This document shows, in pieces, positions 29,397 through 37,592 of a stretch of 64,000 nucleotides of DNA. Each line of letters opens with the position of its first letter. Position 1 is the first letter of the stretch. Source of the DNA: Paulinella micropora (taxonomy: Eukaryota; Cercozoa; Imbricatea; Euglyphida; Paulinellidae); NCBI GenBank assembly GCA_019918135.1, contig WBZZ01005569.1, forward strand, positions 1 through 64,000. Direction: 5' to 3'. The notes below the pieces were generated by a model. It made no database searches. It was not told the DNA's origin and saw only the letters and a program-made list of their open reading frames with translations. The position numbers and the translations under genes were made by a program.

Positions 29397-29979
29397 CGAG
29401 GCTTGGATAAACGAGGCCGAAGCCAAGGACCTGCTGTGTGCAATTTGCCTGTGCGTGGCACGCGACATCGTGCAGCACGGCTGCGGTGCCTCGTTCTGCG
29501 ATTCCTGCTTCAAGCAAAATCAAGCGGCCGCGCGCCCTTGCGCCAACTGCCGGGGGCCCTCCGATGCGGCAGCCGCCAACCGCGATCGCCTCGCGGTGCA
29601 GAACCTTACGATCCGCTGCCCGTCCAACTGCGGTGCCACCTTCCGCCTCGGGGACAAGGAAAAACACTTGGCAGACAAGTGCCCCGCCCTTTCCGCAACT
29701 GCTGCTAGTATCACCAGATCTGCCTGTGTCTTTATTCGCGATTTTGGGTATGATGCTTTTGTAATTGCGGGAGCTGTCACCTTGCTGAAAAAAGATATAG
29801 GCGCGGCCGCCTGCGACCCGCATTGCTCTAATAAAGCTGGGGCATATAGGAAGCTAGTGGGCGGGGCTTGCGAGTGCTGTGCAATCGATGCGGCATGCCG
29901 CAAGGGCTGGGAGTACGTAGGAGTGGTGGCCCGAGGAGGTAACGGATGTCTGCAGTATTCCTTGCGCAAGCAACTCTAG
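29397..29979 (+). CDS. RING/TRAF-type zinc-finger protein, 5' end lost to the TnpB element
   Basis: The frame after the transposon end reads AWINEAEAKDLLCAICLCVA, then HGCGASFCDSCF...RPCANCRGPSD, a C3HC4-type RING (about 29420-29560). IRCPSNCGATFRLGDKEKHL and ADKCP follow, a TRAF-type zinc finger. The C-terminal half is Cys- and Ala-rich. This layout fits an E3 ubiquitin ligase. No ATG lies between the transposon's right end and the RING, so the first codons were probably removed by insertion; translation could only start inside TnpB or downstream. Confidence 0.65.
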
Positions 29980-30170
29980 AGGACTCTGTGCAGATGAGGG
30001 AGGCGACAAACGAACAGAATTAAGAGAGAGACACTCAGGTGCAAACCCCCTCGTACAGGAACAAATGAGTCTCAGAAACATTTTTATTAAAAAAAACAAA
30101 CAAAATGTGGTAGGCTAGGTTTGATTGGAGGGCAGAGAGGAATAATTGGGGGCACGCAAAGAAGCGCCAG
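29980..30170. other. Spacer
   Basis: Contains the small repeat also seen at 22.94 kb (GCGACAAACGAACAGAATT, AACCCCCTCGTACA) and A-rich DNA. No gene seen. Confidence 0.45.
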
Positions 30171-30174
30171 GGCC

Positions 30175-30440
30175 GTACGTTAATACTGATTTGAGGCTGC
30201 CCTTTGGGGTGACAGCCTGCCTAAAGCCGCTGGGCCGCGCCCTTCGGCAAACAAACGCCCGGCCAAGCGGCAAAGACCTTCTTCCGAGCAGTTATCAAGA
30301 TCTGCAATATACAACGAGGTGTCTGGCGTCAGCCAATTACTATGCTTGGTCACATAATGAGCGACTACGTGCACAAGTTCGTGCAAAAGGCTATGCTCTC
30401 TGCGGGTTCAAGGTACGCTGGGCGGAGGTGGGGCGTCTCC
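30175..30440 (-). pseudogene. Zincin metallopeptidase-like remnant
   Basis: The minus strand reads MHELVHVVAHYVTKHSN, LYIADLDNCSEEGLCRLAGR and LFAEGRG, matching the gene at 33.35-34.03 kb, then diverges. Upstream coding is replaced by a short unique segment and Rep-C. Duplicate and incomplete. Confidence 0.6.
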
Positions 30441-30680
30441 CTGCCTACGCATGCGATCAAGATGGCCATGTTTGCCTTAGGGGTCGGCCGCCTTGCCCGT
30501 CTGTTTATTTGGTTGTCGAGCAAAAAATTTTTTTTTCTTGATTTCAAATTTTTCATATTTTTCTGACCTTGCACACGGTGGCCGAGCCATGGCTCCAACA
30601 GGGCGGGGGCAGGGCGCCCCTCCCCCCCTCTTGCGTGGAATTTGTCACCAGATGTGCAACAGCACCAACTCCGCGCACGT
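30441..30680 (+). repeat. ACGCATGCGATCAAGATGG repeat, Rep-C and GCM half
   Basis: CTACGCATGCGATCAAGATG...GTCGGCCGCCTTGCCCG plus Rep-C, repeated at 31150-31315, followed by the first half of a GCM core joined to ATGTGCAACAGCACCAACTC (also at 33.41 kb). Confidence 0.6.
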
Positions 30681-30689
30681 CATCATCGC

Positions 30690-31150
30690 GTTGTAAAAGC
30701 GCTTCGCGTCCAGAGAACGTCGCAGTTGATCCCGCGTGCGTTGCATTTTTTCCCAATTAAGGCCTTCTGCGCCCGGGGCTGTCCGCTAGCGCGCACAAGT
30801 TTGCGACGCCCGCCACGTTCTCTAGCGTCAGCCCGTGCAAACAAATGCAGCCGGACAGCACGACGTCCTGGGCCACAGCCACAATGTGGTCCAGCTCCTC
30901 CGGAGTCCAGGAACAACGCTTTGGTGAAAGTCGACGCGCCCAGGTTGGGGAAGCAGCTGAAAAAGCGTGAGGAGCGCAGCGCCGCGTTGCAGAGTGTCAG
31001 GCTCTCAACTCGCAGCCTGGCGCTAATGTCCGCGAACGAGTCGTCCAGCATCCCGTGAGTGTCGTGCAAGGCCAGGCTACGCAGCTCGGGCAGACTCGCC
31101 AGGCAGGCCAGCAGGTCGGCCACGTCTTGTGCCTCGATCGCAAAGTACGC
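30690..31150 (-). pseudogene. Leucine-rich-repeat protein remnant
   Basis: The minus strand reads DVADLLACLASLPELRSLAL, DDSFADISARLRVESLTLCN and, further on, ELDHIVAVAQDVVLSGCICL and HGLTLENVAGVANLCALADS. The spacing fits LRR units of F-box/LRR-type proteins. Ends are replaced by repeats and the region is broken (about one break). No complete protein remains. Confidence 0.5.
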
Positions 31151-31469
31151 CCTGCCTACGCATGCGATCAAGATGGCCATGTTTGCCCTAGGGGTCGGCC
31201 GCCTTGCCCGTCTGTTTATTTGGTTGTCGAGCAAAATTTTTTTTTCTTGATTTCAAATTTTTTATATTTTTCTGACCTTGCACACGGTGGCCGAGCCATA
31301 GCTCCGACAGGGCCCCGTCTAGAGGGTCGTGAGGCCTCTTGTCCGCCGCCCATCCTTTTTCGGGCACCCCCCCCCCCCATCAAAAAATTTTTCGGGCAAA
31401 CTTCCCCTCGGGAGAGGCCGGGGGGCGGGGGGAACAAGGAGAGGGGAGGGAGGGAAGGGAAGGGGAAGG
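31151..31469 (+). repeat. Rep-C composite and half GCM
   Basis: Second copy of the 30.44-kb composite (31150-31315) and the second half of a GCM core with a short purine arm. Confidence 0.6.
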
Positions 31470-31493
31470 AGCTGGACCGCAAGCGGTCCAGCT
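31470..31493. promoter_or_regulatory. Perfect palindrome before the 31520 gene
   Basis: Two perfect 11-bp arms, AGCTGGACCGC and GCGGTCCAGCT, separated by AA, end 26 bp before the ATG. A TATAAAAG box follows at once. An operator or mRNA hairpin is possible. Confidence 0.5.
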
Positions 31494-31519
31494 GATTATA
31501 AAAGAGAGAAAGAAGACAA

Positions 31520-32920
31520 ATGTCAGGTCGTCCTCACAAGCTAACATGCCCTCTGAACCAGACATTGCAGCAGAACAAGCACATTAATGATTCGCATCCG
31601 GGTTTTTTTTCACGACGTTCGAAAGAGCTACGAACGATCGGGCTGCCAGTGTTTGGACGAAATCCGCCGTCAATTCGTTCCAATTTTTTTCAAGACAAGC
31701 CTACAGCAAAATTTGCCAAAGAGGGCTTAGCTTTTCTGGAAAAAAAGCTGACGTATGAAAAGGTTTCTGTACCAAAGGTGCTCACTGAACAAGTACACGT
31801 GGTCTCCCCGGAGTTGAAAGACGAAATCAATGCAGACTGTGCGGAGTTGCAGGCGGTACCAGAAGACTGGGGCCGAAGCAGTTGTGATATTGGAACATGT
31901 GCTTATACCGAATTTTGGTCTTTGTTTTTGAACAAACCCATGTATCTAGAAAGGCATGGCTCTGTCACCATCTGGAAAGGCTCTCTGGCATTCAAGGAAG
32001 TTGTGTCTGAGACTAACGAGAACATGCAAGCGGCACCAGTGATTAACAATGTGTTCCTTGAGGTGAGCATGCAGTCATATTTGCATCATGCGATGGGCGG
32101 TGTCGTTCCCCCGGTTCTGCGTGCGTTTCGAACCCAAGACAAAAACAAAGGATATCGGTATTGGATGTGCATGCCCGTGGCCGGTGTGGGTTTGAATTCT
32201 AACAAACTACAGGGACCCGACAAGCCTGAAAAGAAGCTCATTTGTGACGTTATTGTCCGAGACGCTAAACGCGAACTGGACGTGCTGGCAAATAATAACT
32301 TTGTAGCGGTTGATTCAGGTATACAAAACTACCTGTACTCAACAGGCGCGCAAGCGCTGCGTGCAATTGATTTTGACAACAAGCGGATGCTGGTTGTTGA
32401 AGCAGCTCCAGCCGACTCCAAAATAGACCATCGCTCGGTCCATCACAACGATTTCATGCTTGCTTTCCATGGGTTTCGGCTTTCGAAACCGGGTCTGCGT
32501 ATGCCCAAGGTGGGGCAAGTCGTAAGATTCCTCAATGCAATGTCCTTCTACTGCGGCTGGTGCGGAGGCCTAGGCCATGTAAACAAGGTTGGCTATGAAT
32601 GGCTACCTTTCAAAACCGTGACGGACGTAGTGCAAGATTGTTTTACAAACATGTCTGAGGTAGTGCACAGGGTTGCAGCAATTTGGTGTGCAGATGTGAC
32701 AATGCAAGATGGACAGAGCCCCGTGTACTATTGGTATTGCTATCTTGCCAGATGTGGAATACATTGGGACGAAAACATACTCGTACCAAAGTACGTACAA
32801 AATAGCGATGATGATTGCGCAGAACGAATCCGACTCACAGAATCGCGGCTGAAGCAGCTGGGTTTGCTAAAAAAAAATCAAAAACCAAGATGGCAGTTTT
32901 CTGCTAATGACAAATGTTGA
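31520..32920 (+). CDS. Orphan protein (466 aa)
   Basis: A single uninterrupted frame from ATG 31520 (MSGRPHKLTCPLNQTLQQNK) to 32920. Features: a basic N-terminus, CGWCGGLGHVNKVGYEW with a CxxC pair, and several aromatic-rich blocks (VYYWYCYLARCGIHWDENIL). There is no signal peptide or membrane segment. GC is clearly lower than in neighbouring genes. I do not recognise a family. The upstream TATAAAAG and clean ends suggest an expressed gene, perhaps a virion or early protein. Confidence 0.7.
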   Translation: MSGRPHKLTCPLNQTLQQNKHINDSHPGFFSRRSKELRTIGLPVFGRNPPSIRSNFFQDKPTAKFAKEGLAFLEKKLTYEKVSVPKVLTEQVHVVSPELKDEINADCAELQAVPEDWGRSSCDIGTCAYTEFWSLFLNKPMYLERHGSVTIWKGSLAFKEVVSETNENMQAAPVINNVFLEVSMQSYLHHAMGGVVPPVLRAFRTQDKNKGYRYWMCMPVAGVGLNSNKLQGPDKPEKKLICDVIVRDAKRELDVLANNNFVAVDSGIQNYLYSTGAQALRAIDFDNKRMLVVEAAPADSKIDHRSVHHNDFMLAFHGFRLSKPGLRMPKVGQVVRFLNAMSFYCGWCGGLGHVNKVGYEWLPFKTVTDVVQDCFTNMSEVVHRVAAIWCADVTMQDGQSPVYYWYCYLARCGIHWDENILVPKYVQNSDDDCAERIRLTESRLKQLGLLKKNQKPRWQFSANDKC

Positions 32921-33161
32921 CGAGAATCTGCTGGACTTGACAAGAGCGACTTTCTATAAAATACGATCAGATGATAAACTGCATTCCGTCTTGTGCGAAA
33001 TGACGATGCAAGTGATTACGTTGGTGCTGCTGCACTACCGCACGCTGAAAGACTTGCCGGAGTCGGCCGAAGATTCCAGCTTCCTGGCAGGGGCCTATAT
33101 TGCTGCGCCCCCAGAAGGGTCGCTCGGGGGGGCAAAGCCCAGCGGCACGAGAGTGTCTTGA
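32907..33161 (+). CDS. Small overlapping reading frame (84 aa)
   Basis: MTNVDENLLDLTRATFYKIR begins inside the last codons of the previous gene in another frame. The first about 65 residues look natural (VITLVLLHYRTLKDLPESAE). The end reads into a decayed TPE (GGGGGGCAAAGCCC at 33129) and a 30-bp reverse scrap of the TnpB N-terminal region (AGTGTCTTGAGCGGGGGC). A short downstream gene with a replaced 3' end is the likeliest reading. Confidence 0.4.
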   Translation: MTNVDENLLDLTRATFYKIRSDDKLHSVLCEMTMQVITLVLLHYRTLKDLPESAEDSSFLAGAYIAAPPEGSLGGAKPSGTRVS

Positions 33162-33350
33162 GCGGGGGCTCTGGAGGAGCAGGAACATGGATTGGGTTCA
33201 AAAGGTTGTGCTATGCTTCTAAGCATCGAACGACGCTTTTTTCAGATGAGCAGGCACAGAAGCCTAGCGGCGCGCACCCAAGAAAATGCGAAAAAGAAAT
33301 TGTTTTTCAAATTAAACTTTAATAGCTAGAAAAAACCTTGCAATGAGAAC
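33162..33350. other. Spacer
   Basis: Unique sequence between the orphan gene and the metallopeptidase gene, with A/T-rich 3' flanks. No gene seen. Confidence 0.4.
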
Positions 33351-33353
33351 TAA

Positions 33354-34025
33354 CTAGCAGACCTCTTTTTTTTTCTTTTTTTTTCTTTCTTGCGTGGAAT
33401 TTGTCGCCAGATGTGCAACAGCACCAACTCCGCGCACGACACCGGGCGCGGGGGGCATGCCCCCCGAGGGCAGAGAGGAATGATTGAGAGCACGCAAAGA
33501 AGCGCCGGGGCCGTAAGTTAATACTGATTTGAGGCTGCCCTTTTGGGTGACAGCTAAAAAAAGCTGGGCAAAACCTAGCCCGTATTTGCGCGCGCATTCG
33601 ACTGCCTGCCTAAAGCCGCTGAGCCGTCGTGGTTCGACCGCCGCTGACGGACGCGACTGTTGTGCCATGTCTAGCCAAAGCTCCAAACACGCAGCCGCAG
33701 AGTCAAGGCCGCGCCCTTCGGCAAACAAACGCCCGGCCAAGCGGCAAAGACCTTCTTCCGAGCAGTTATCAAGATCTGCAATATACAACGAGGTGTTTGG
33801 TGTCAGGCAATTACTATGCTTGGTCACATAATGAGCGACTACGTGCACAAGTTCGTGCATAATTGTATTTTGCAGCTCCTTTGCGCTGGCCAGCGCAGCT
33901 GGATAAAGCGAAATGGACTGAATGCAATCTAGCAAGTTTGCATCTTTGTCAAAGGCGCTCAAACGAGACCTGCCCACGCATTGTATGCGTGTAGTTCCTA
34001 GCACACAGAATCCTTCTGCGTGCAC
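33354..34025 (-). CDS. Zincin-type metallopeptidase-like protein
   Basis: The minus strand carries MHELVHVVAHYVTKHSN, an HExxHxxxH zinc-binding signature. It follows FDKDANLLDCIQSISLYPAA and precedes LYIADLDNCSEEGLCRLAGR and CLELWLDMAQQSRPSAAVEP. The motif indicates a zinc-dependent peptidase; the exact clan is unclear. The frame is open upstream to about 34130 with no ATG, and GTG 34025 is the first alternative start, so the true start (or a first exon) is uncertain. After residue about 180 it runs into a TPE palindrome (33445-33475) and half a GCM core, so the natural C-terminus is probably replaced. Confidence 0.55.
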   Translation of the reverse strand: MHAEGFCVLGTTRIQCVGRSRLSAFDKDANLLDCIQSISLYPAALASAKELQNTIMHELVHVVAHYVTKHSNCLTPNTSLYIADLDNCSEEGLCRLAGRLFAEGRGLDSAAACLELWLDMAQQSRPSAAVEPRRLSGFRQAVECARKYGLGFAQLFLAVTQKGSLKSVLTYGPGASLRALNHSSLPSGGMPPAPGVVRGVGAVAHLATNSTQERKKKKKKEVC

Positions 34026-34139
34026 AGTCTCATGGTTGCTGGTTGAACGGAGCTTGGCTGCCAGAGCTTGGGCTAGTCGAGGCAGACATTGCGTTTCATG
34101 TTTGAGTTGCGTTTTGTGTTGATAATATAGATGTAACCA

Positions 34140-34265
34140 AGTTCCTCATCGACGCATCTGCTGGGAGAGGAGGAAATGGGGAGAGAGAGAAAGGGGGAGA
34201 AGGGGAGGGGGGAGGAGAAGTGGGGAGTAGGGGGGAGGTCTCGCCGAGAGCCTCAGTTAGCCATG
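34140..34265 (+). repeat. Purine arm without core
   Basis: GGGAGAGGAGGAAATGGGGAG-type purine run, then unique sequence. No gene. Confidence 0.5.
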
Positions 34266-34347
34266 GTGCTTAATACGGACACTTTTGATTCACGTTTATT
34301 GAATTGAAAGTGGATAAACGTTAATCGAAAGTGGTAAATACCGACAC
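34266..34347. repeat. Compound inverted/direct repeat
   Basis: Outer direct repeats (GTGCTTAATACGGACAC and GTGGTAAATACCGACAC) enclose inverted arms, CACTTTTGATTCACGTTTAT and the complement of GATAAACGTTAATCGAAAGTG (two mismatches). AT-rich and found once in the window. Confidence 0.55.
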
Positions 34348-34412
34348 CAAAACGGCGCGGTCAGAGCCTTGGCCCGATTTCGGATCCTTGGTGGCGCGAG
34401 GGATTGTGACTT

Positions 34413-34790
34413 GTGCAAGTAAAGGGAAAAGAAAATAAAAGGCAAAGGGGGGGTGCGCCCCCCCCCCCCCATCCACTATCCTCTTTCCCCTGGACGAAGC
34501 GCAACGGGAGTGTTGTCAGGTGGGTGGACGGGGACGTGGTTGACCAAGATCCGCGCCAAGTAAGCAAGTTCTCGATCCAAGAGAAGGGGATGGGAGACCT
34601 AGATGACGACTGGATCTGGGAAAGCCAATTCACAGGTGTAGAAATCCCCCTGCTCGCAGTGAACCAAGCGGCGGACCGAACGAGGCACGGCGGCCTAATT
34701 GCGCAGCAGAGAGCGAAAACCCGCACCGCTGCCAATATTCGGCCAGCCCGGCACACTTGGTTTAAAAAAAAAAAAAAAAAAAAAAAAAAG
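34413..34790 (+). pseudogene. Unknown coding fragment ending at an A26 tract
   Basis: The plus frame reads WTKRNGSVVRWVDGDVVDQD, PRQVSKFSIQEKGMGDLDDD and WIWESQFTGVEIPLLAVNQA, plausible protein. It begins after a short G/C arm and ends at 26 A residues (34764-34789). The abrupt A tract followed by unrelated sequence could mark a captured, polyadenylated transcript end. Confidence 0.4.
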
Positions 34791-34799
34791 TCACGCACT

Positions 34800-34965
34800 T
34801 GTCCCTTGTGTCTGCGCACGAGAACTTGTTTCAGACGGGGGCCACGAATTCTTTGATGCCCTCCCTGCACAGGGGGCAGCGCGCCAGCTGCGCCGCGCAG
34901 TCGGCGCAGACGCGGGCGTGCGGCGCAATAACCGAATGGGGCCGCGGGTCTATTGCACGTTCCAT
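34800..34965 (-). pseudogene. RING tail joined to a TnpB scrap
   Basis: The minus strand reads HARVCADCAAQLARCPLCRE and GIKEFVAPV then a stop, the last half of a RING from another member of the family. Just upstream, 34922-34962 matches about 40 bp of the TnpB RuvC region (ACCGAATGGGGCCGCGGGTC). A two-source mosaic. Confidence 0.6.
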
Positions 34966-35047
34966 TAAAGATGTAACTAAGTAAGTACAAAATTTTTTAA
35001 TTATAAAATTCTGCTGGAATTCACATGCAAAACGTCAATCTAAACTC

Positions 35048-35650
35048 CTACAGTAGCTGCAGCCTGCTTTGTGCCTTGGTGTCGCCCTGTGAGGCCGCTC
35101 GCTGGTACCAAAGGATCGCCTGCGCTCTGTTCGCTTGCAGGCCCTTGCCTTGCTCATAGCAGACCCCTAAATTGAACTGAGCACGGGCATTGCCCTGTTC
35201 TGCAGACAGCTTGTACCAGACCGCCGCAGCTGCTGGATTTTGCACTACGCCCCGCCCAGTATCGTAACAAATCCCCAAGTTGTACTGCGCCCACGCATGG
35301 CCTTGTTCGGCAGCCCGCCTGAACCAAAAGATTGCTTGAGCGTCATTGCGCTCAAGACCCCGCCCGTTCGCGTAGCATTCGCCGAGGTTGACCTGTGCGC
35401 GCAAATTGCCCTGCTCGGCCGACTTGGTGTACCACAAGATCGCACGCGCCTGGTTGCGCACCGCGCCCTTCCCCATGGCATAATGCACCCCCAGGTTGAA
35501 CTGCGCGGCCGGGTGCCCCTTTAGTGCGGCCCGCCTGAAACACTCCGTCGCCTGTACTTGGTCGGTTTCTGGCGCGTTGGCATAGTGCAACCCGAGCAAG
35601 AATTGGGCGCTGGCGTCGCCGCGCTCTTTAATCTCGGCGCCCACAGTCAT
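35048..35650 (-). CDS. Sel1-repeat protein (200 aa)
   Basis: From ATG 35650 (MTVGAEIKERGDASAQFLLG) to 35048. Five to six Sel1-like repeats of about 36 residues (AQFNLGVHYAMGKGAVRN; AQVNLGECYANGRGLERN; AQYNLGICYDTGRGVVQN; AQFNLGVCYEQGKGLQAN). These form a TPR-like solenoid used for protein-protein contacts. No signal peptide or catalytic domain. Complete and clean, the reference for the Sel1 remnants at 13.7 and 16.1 kb. Confidence 0.85.
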   Translation of the reverse strand: MTVGAEIKERGDASAQFLLGLHYANAPETDQVQATECFRRAALKGHPAAQFNLGVHYAMGKGAVRNQARAILWYTKSAEQGNLRAQVNLGECYANGRGLERNDAQAIFWFRRAAEQGHAWAQYNLGICYDTGRGVVQNPAAAAVWYKLSAEQGNARAQFNLGVCYEQGKGLQANRAQAILWYQRAASQGDTKAQSRLQLL

Positions 35651-36185
35651 AAAAACAGCCTAACGCAGAAGAGAGTCCGGAAAAGAACCAGAGACAATGA
35701 CGTCGGACAATAAAGATTTTCCCAAAAAAAACAAAAGCGCGCCAAAATCTTGCTGGAGGCAAATGAATGGCACGATGTGGGAGAGAAGGGATGAGGGGCA
35801 GGGGGGGAGAAAAGAGAGAGAAAGGGGGAAGGGGGAGGGAAAGCAAAATTCCCCCTTCCCTCCTTCTCCCTCCTCCCCCCTCCTCAACCTTTCTCCTTTC
35901 CCTTTACTCTCTCTTTCTCTCTCTCTCTCCAGCTGCCTGCCGGTCTCTGGAAAAGTTCACATCTCTAAGATTTCAATTCAATCCGCCCCTCTCCTAGTTT
36001 TCAGTGTCAAGTATAAAATTTCTTTGAGTTTTAATTAATAAAAAATTTTGTTGCAGTTCTTGGCGCCCCACTCCAACTATGCTTTTTCCTCTCTCTTTCA
36101 GTTCTCAGTGCCAACATTAAAGTTTTATCAGCAATATTGTTTAAATTTCTACATTCTTAGCGCGCCCCTGCCCCCCTCCCCCCCC
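35651..36185 (+). repeat. Short reading frame, purine arm, TRE and Rep-A
   Basis: A frame from ATG 35697 (MTSDNKDFPKKNKSAPKSCW) is lost in a purine arm by about 35800 and is a likely cut gene start. Then arms, TRE (35930-35985) and Rep-A (36025-36175). Confidence 0.5.
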
Positions 36186-36919
36186 CCCCCCCGTTATGTT
36201 CCGGCTCTCCCCGGAGATATACGTGCATGCGCGTACACTTGTCAACAAATTTCACGCGAGAAAAACAAGAGAGTGGGGGGCAAGAGCACAATTCTGGCGC
36301 GCTTTTCCCTTTTTGTCCGGAAAATACGCACCCATGCCCATTTTTTAACAAATTCCACGCAAGAAAGAAGAGAGAGAGGAGGGGGAAAGGGAAAAAACGG
36401 GGGGAGGGGGAAAACGGGGGGAGGGGGAAAACGGGGAGAGGGGGGAAACGGGGAGAGGGGGAAAACGGGGAGAGGGGAAAAACGGGGAGAGGGGAAAAAC
36501 TGGGGGGGGGGGGGGAGCGGAGGGCGCCCCCCCCACCCCCTTCCCCACCTCTCATTCCCTCTGTTTTCACATCTTCCCCCCCCCCCCCAGTTCTCCTCCC
36601 CCCCCCCCGGTTCTCCTCTCCCCCCCTTCCCCCCCCCCCCCCCGCCCGGGGGAAGGTGTGCTCGAAAAAATTTCTGAAGGGGGAGCAAAATTCTGGCACA
36701 TGTTCCTTTTTCCCGGGGAATACGCACACATATACATTTGGCGACAAATTCTACGTAAGAAACAAGAGAGAGAGAGAGAGAGGAGAGGGGGAAAGAGAGG
36801 GAAGGAGGGGGAAGGGAGAACGGGGGAAAGGGAAAACGGAGGGGAGGGAAAACGGAGGGGGGCGCCCCCCCTCCCAGCCTCTCCCTCCCCCCGTTTTTCC
36901 TTCCCCCTCCCCTCTCTCC

Positions 36920-36950
<31 letters not shown>

Positions 36951-37115
36951 TTTTCTCTTGCTCTCTCTTCTTTCTTGCGCGGAATTTGTCGCCAAATGTG
37001 CGTGTGTACGTATTTTCCTGGGAAGAAGAAGGTGCGCCAAAATTGTGCTCCTCCCATCAAAAAAGTTTTTTTCGAGCAAACTTTCTCTCGGGAGAAGGCC
37101 AGGCCTGCCTTTTTG
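36186..37115. repeat. GCM cluster, both orientations
   Basis: Divergent core (36190-36280), minus-strand cores at 36285-36375 and 36655-36770, and a plus-strand core at 36965-37100. The purine arm at 36395-36505 is a tandem array of GGGGAGAGGGGGAAAAC-type 14-16 bp units. Confidence 0.75.
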
Positions 37116-37590
37116 CTCACAAGTGTTGTGCGCGACCTGGCGACCCAGATAGTGTGTGCTGAACGAAGTTGTACACACGCGCCACGAGCTGCCAGTGGAG
37201 CGGGAGCCCTGTTCAATTCGCGCCCACTGCTCCGGCGGGTCGCCTCAATACCTCTTCCTAGTTCTCAGTGCTAAGTGTAAAACCATCGAACTTTAATAAA
37301 AATTCTGCTTCATACGTTACTTCCTAACTCATGCTATCGTTCCGAAGCCTGAGAGGCGAGGAATCTGCTGTTTGCGCGGCCGGGGCCTTGCCTGTTGAGC
37401 TTTTAATAAAGAAACACCGCCCATTCATCCGCCGCAGGGCTGCGTTTGCACGCGCAAACAAGGGACGGGGAGGGGGGGGGGGGGGGAGGACGGGTTGTCG
37501 CGCACTAGATGCTCTTCTTCCCCCTCCCTCTTGGATCTTAAGTAACAAGACTTGTCAATGAGAGCTTTATCTGCGCCGGCACCCCTCCTG
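37116..37590. other. Mixed spacer
   Basis: Holds GTGCGCGACCTGG (also 11.22 kb), GCGGCCGGGGCCTTGCCTGT with CTTTTAATAAAGAAA (related to 46.3-46.4 kb), and a G13 run. No gene identified before the Sel1 gene. Confidence 0.4.
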
Positions 37591-37592
37591 CC

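Noticed and set aside
34361-34990. 209-aa minus-strand protein containing poly-Phe
   Set aside because: The frame crosses the A26 tract and joins unrelated scraps.
36395-36505. CRISPR-like array
   Set aside because: The units are 14-16 bp purine-arm repeats without unique spacers, and no Cas gene is present.
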